Positions 5,848 to 5,938 of a stretch of 5,938 nt of DNA are shown here, piece after piece (position 1 is the stretch's first letter; every line of letters begins with the position of its first letter). The notes beneath the pieces were generated by a model. The model was not told the origin of the DNA and did not search any database. It was given only the letters and a program-made list of their open reading frames with translations. This stretch comes from Petrotoga sp. UBA5851 (GTDB taxonomy: Bacteria > Thermotogota > Thermotogae > Petrotogales > Petrotogaceae): NCBI GenBank assembly GCA_002431635.1, contig DJGH01000050.1, positions 1-5,938 of the forward strand, in the 5' to 3' direction. The position numbers and the translations under genes were made by a program.

Positions 5848-5878
5848 TTTATTAACTTATTTATCAGGAGGTGTTAGG

Positions 5879-5938
5879 ATGAAGAAACATCTGATGATAC
5901 TGGTCGTTATCTTCATGACTATTATTGGTTTATCGGGA
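5879..5938 (+). CDS. 5' end of an exported or membrane protein (cut by window edge)
   Basis: Only the first 20 codons are present. The start is secure: AGGAGG at 5866-5871 stands seven bases before ATG 5879, behind a good promoter. The visible peptide has a basic start (MKKH) followed by an unbroken hydrophobic run (LMILVVIFMTIIGLSG), which is a Sec signal peptide or first membrane helix. Nothing can be said about the mature protein or its family. It is divergent from thiN and is the only well-supported plus-strand gene in the window. Confidence 0.75.
   Translation, partial: MKKHLMILVVIFMTIIGLSG

Overview
This is an AT-rich bacterial chromosomal window that looks like ordinary genomic backbone. 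The trigger factor is the best clue to the host. Its reduced middle domain and phrases such as VEKYVEDRL, GPAE and EVFKRTIPEI resemble the Thermotoga maritima protein as I remember it. Purine-rich Shine-Dalgarno sites, several GTG starts and a genome-encoded tRNA CCA end are compatible with a low-GC Thermotogota member. This assignment is an inference; a Firmicute cannot be excluded by eye.

All complete genes lie on the minus strand, so transcription runs from high to low coordinates. Block 1 (about 5795 to 3036) begins at a strong sigma-A-type promoter. It reads thiamine pyrophosphokinase (thiN), then a YfcE/MJ0936-type metallophosphoesterase 11 bases later, then trigger factor (tig, with its own likely promoter), then tRNA-Cys(GCA) with its own promoter. 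A 14-bp-stem intrinsic terminator closes the block. Block 2 (about 2868 to 49) reads a cytosolic alpha/alpha-toroid (prenyltransferase/squalene-cyclase-like) protein, then an exported protein of unknown function 13 bases later, then, after a 118-base gap, an ECF vitamin-transporter S component. At the right edge a divergent plus-strand gene begins with a clear extended -10 promoter, an AGGAGG site and the first 20 codons of an exported or membrane protein.

Functionally the window combines housekeeping (cofactor activation, nascent-chain folding, a tRNA) with vitamin uptake. The S component belongs to a family in which some members are assigned to thiamine- or pyridoxine-related compounds, which may relate loosely to thiN, but the two genes are in different transcription units. 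I found no mobile element, CRISPR array, defence system or riboswitch. The points most worth a second look are a perfect 27-base palindrome inside the unknown exported gene, an S component with an apparent extra two-helix insert, unusual motif residues in ThiN, a His-alternating tail and stripped-down PPIase domain in trigger factor, and a promoter that sits inside the longest thiN reading frame and so argues for a later start.
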